From contig CAZHSB010000076.1 of the NCBI GenBank assembly GCA_964534945.1, positions 1-5,442 on the forward strand: a stretch of 5,442 nt of DNA. Direction: 5' to 3'. The DNA is from CAZHFA01 sp964534945. GTDB lineage: Bacteria; Bdellovibrionota_C; UBA2361; CAKMMH01. Position numbers and translations under genes: made by a program. Below are positions 5,439 to 5,442 of the stretch, piece after piece. Position 1 is the first letter of the stretch. Each line of letters opens with the position of its first letter. A model generated the notes under the pieces. That model searched no databases. It saw nothing but the letters and a program-made list of their open reading frames with translations, and was not told the DNA's origin.

Positions 5439-5442
5439 TTGC

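Overview
The window is AT-rich bacterial chromosome carrying ordinary housekeeping genes and one unusual repeat region. The most likely source is a low-GC Gram-negative bacterium. The rpmF-plsX-fab cluster, the four-cysteine L32 and the E. coli-like FabG fit Proteobacteria-type lineages, possibly Bdellovibrionota/Silvanigrella-like. That placement is inferred from gene style and base composition and was not tested by any search.

Left part (1-1440), minus strand: the N-terminal 106 codons of a type I mannose-6-phosphate isomerase (manA), cut by the window edge, lie downstream of a complete polytopic membrane protein of the YbhN/UPF0104 flippase-like family (LPG synthase TM region). An 89-bp divergent intergenic region separates this membrane gene from the plus-strand genes.

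Middle (1529-2473), plus strand: a 96-residue MIP18/DUF59 iron-sulfur assembly factor (SufT/PaaD-like) is followed by ssb. The ssb gene is driven by a promoter with perfect consensus -35 and -10 boxes at 17-bp spacing, and it encodes a canonical OB-fold SSB with a DDDDIPF tip.

Repeat region (2467-2926): immediately downstream of ssb, and overlapping its stop codon, is an array of three complete units plus one partial unit with a period of 128-129 bp. Each complete unit has an 84-bp core that is almost identical between copies (2-3 differences, all transitions) and a diverged linker of about 45 bp. In the first unit the core is preceded by an inverted copy of its right half, giving a long imperfect palindrome with arms of 50 and 51 nt. 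No convincing protein is encoded here. About 380 bp of very AT-rich leader follows, with a probable terminator, a candidate promoter and TTATCT/AGATAA inverted repeats.

Right part (3307-5432), plus strand: rpmF (ribosomal protein L32), plsX (acyl-ACP:phosphate acyltransferase) and fabG (3-ketoacyl-ACP reductase) form a compact operon in which plsX and fabG overlap by 8 nt. The operon joins ribosome synthesis to fatty-acid and phospholipid synthesis. The fabH and fabD genes that often lie between plsX and fabG are absent here. A hairpin covers the fabG stop codon just before the window ends.
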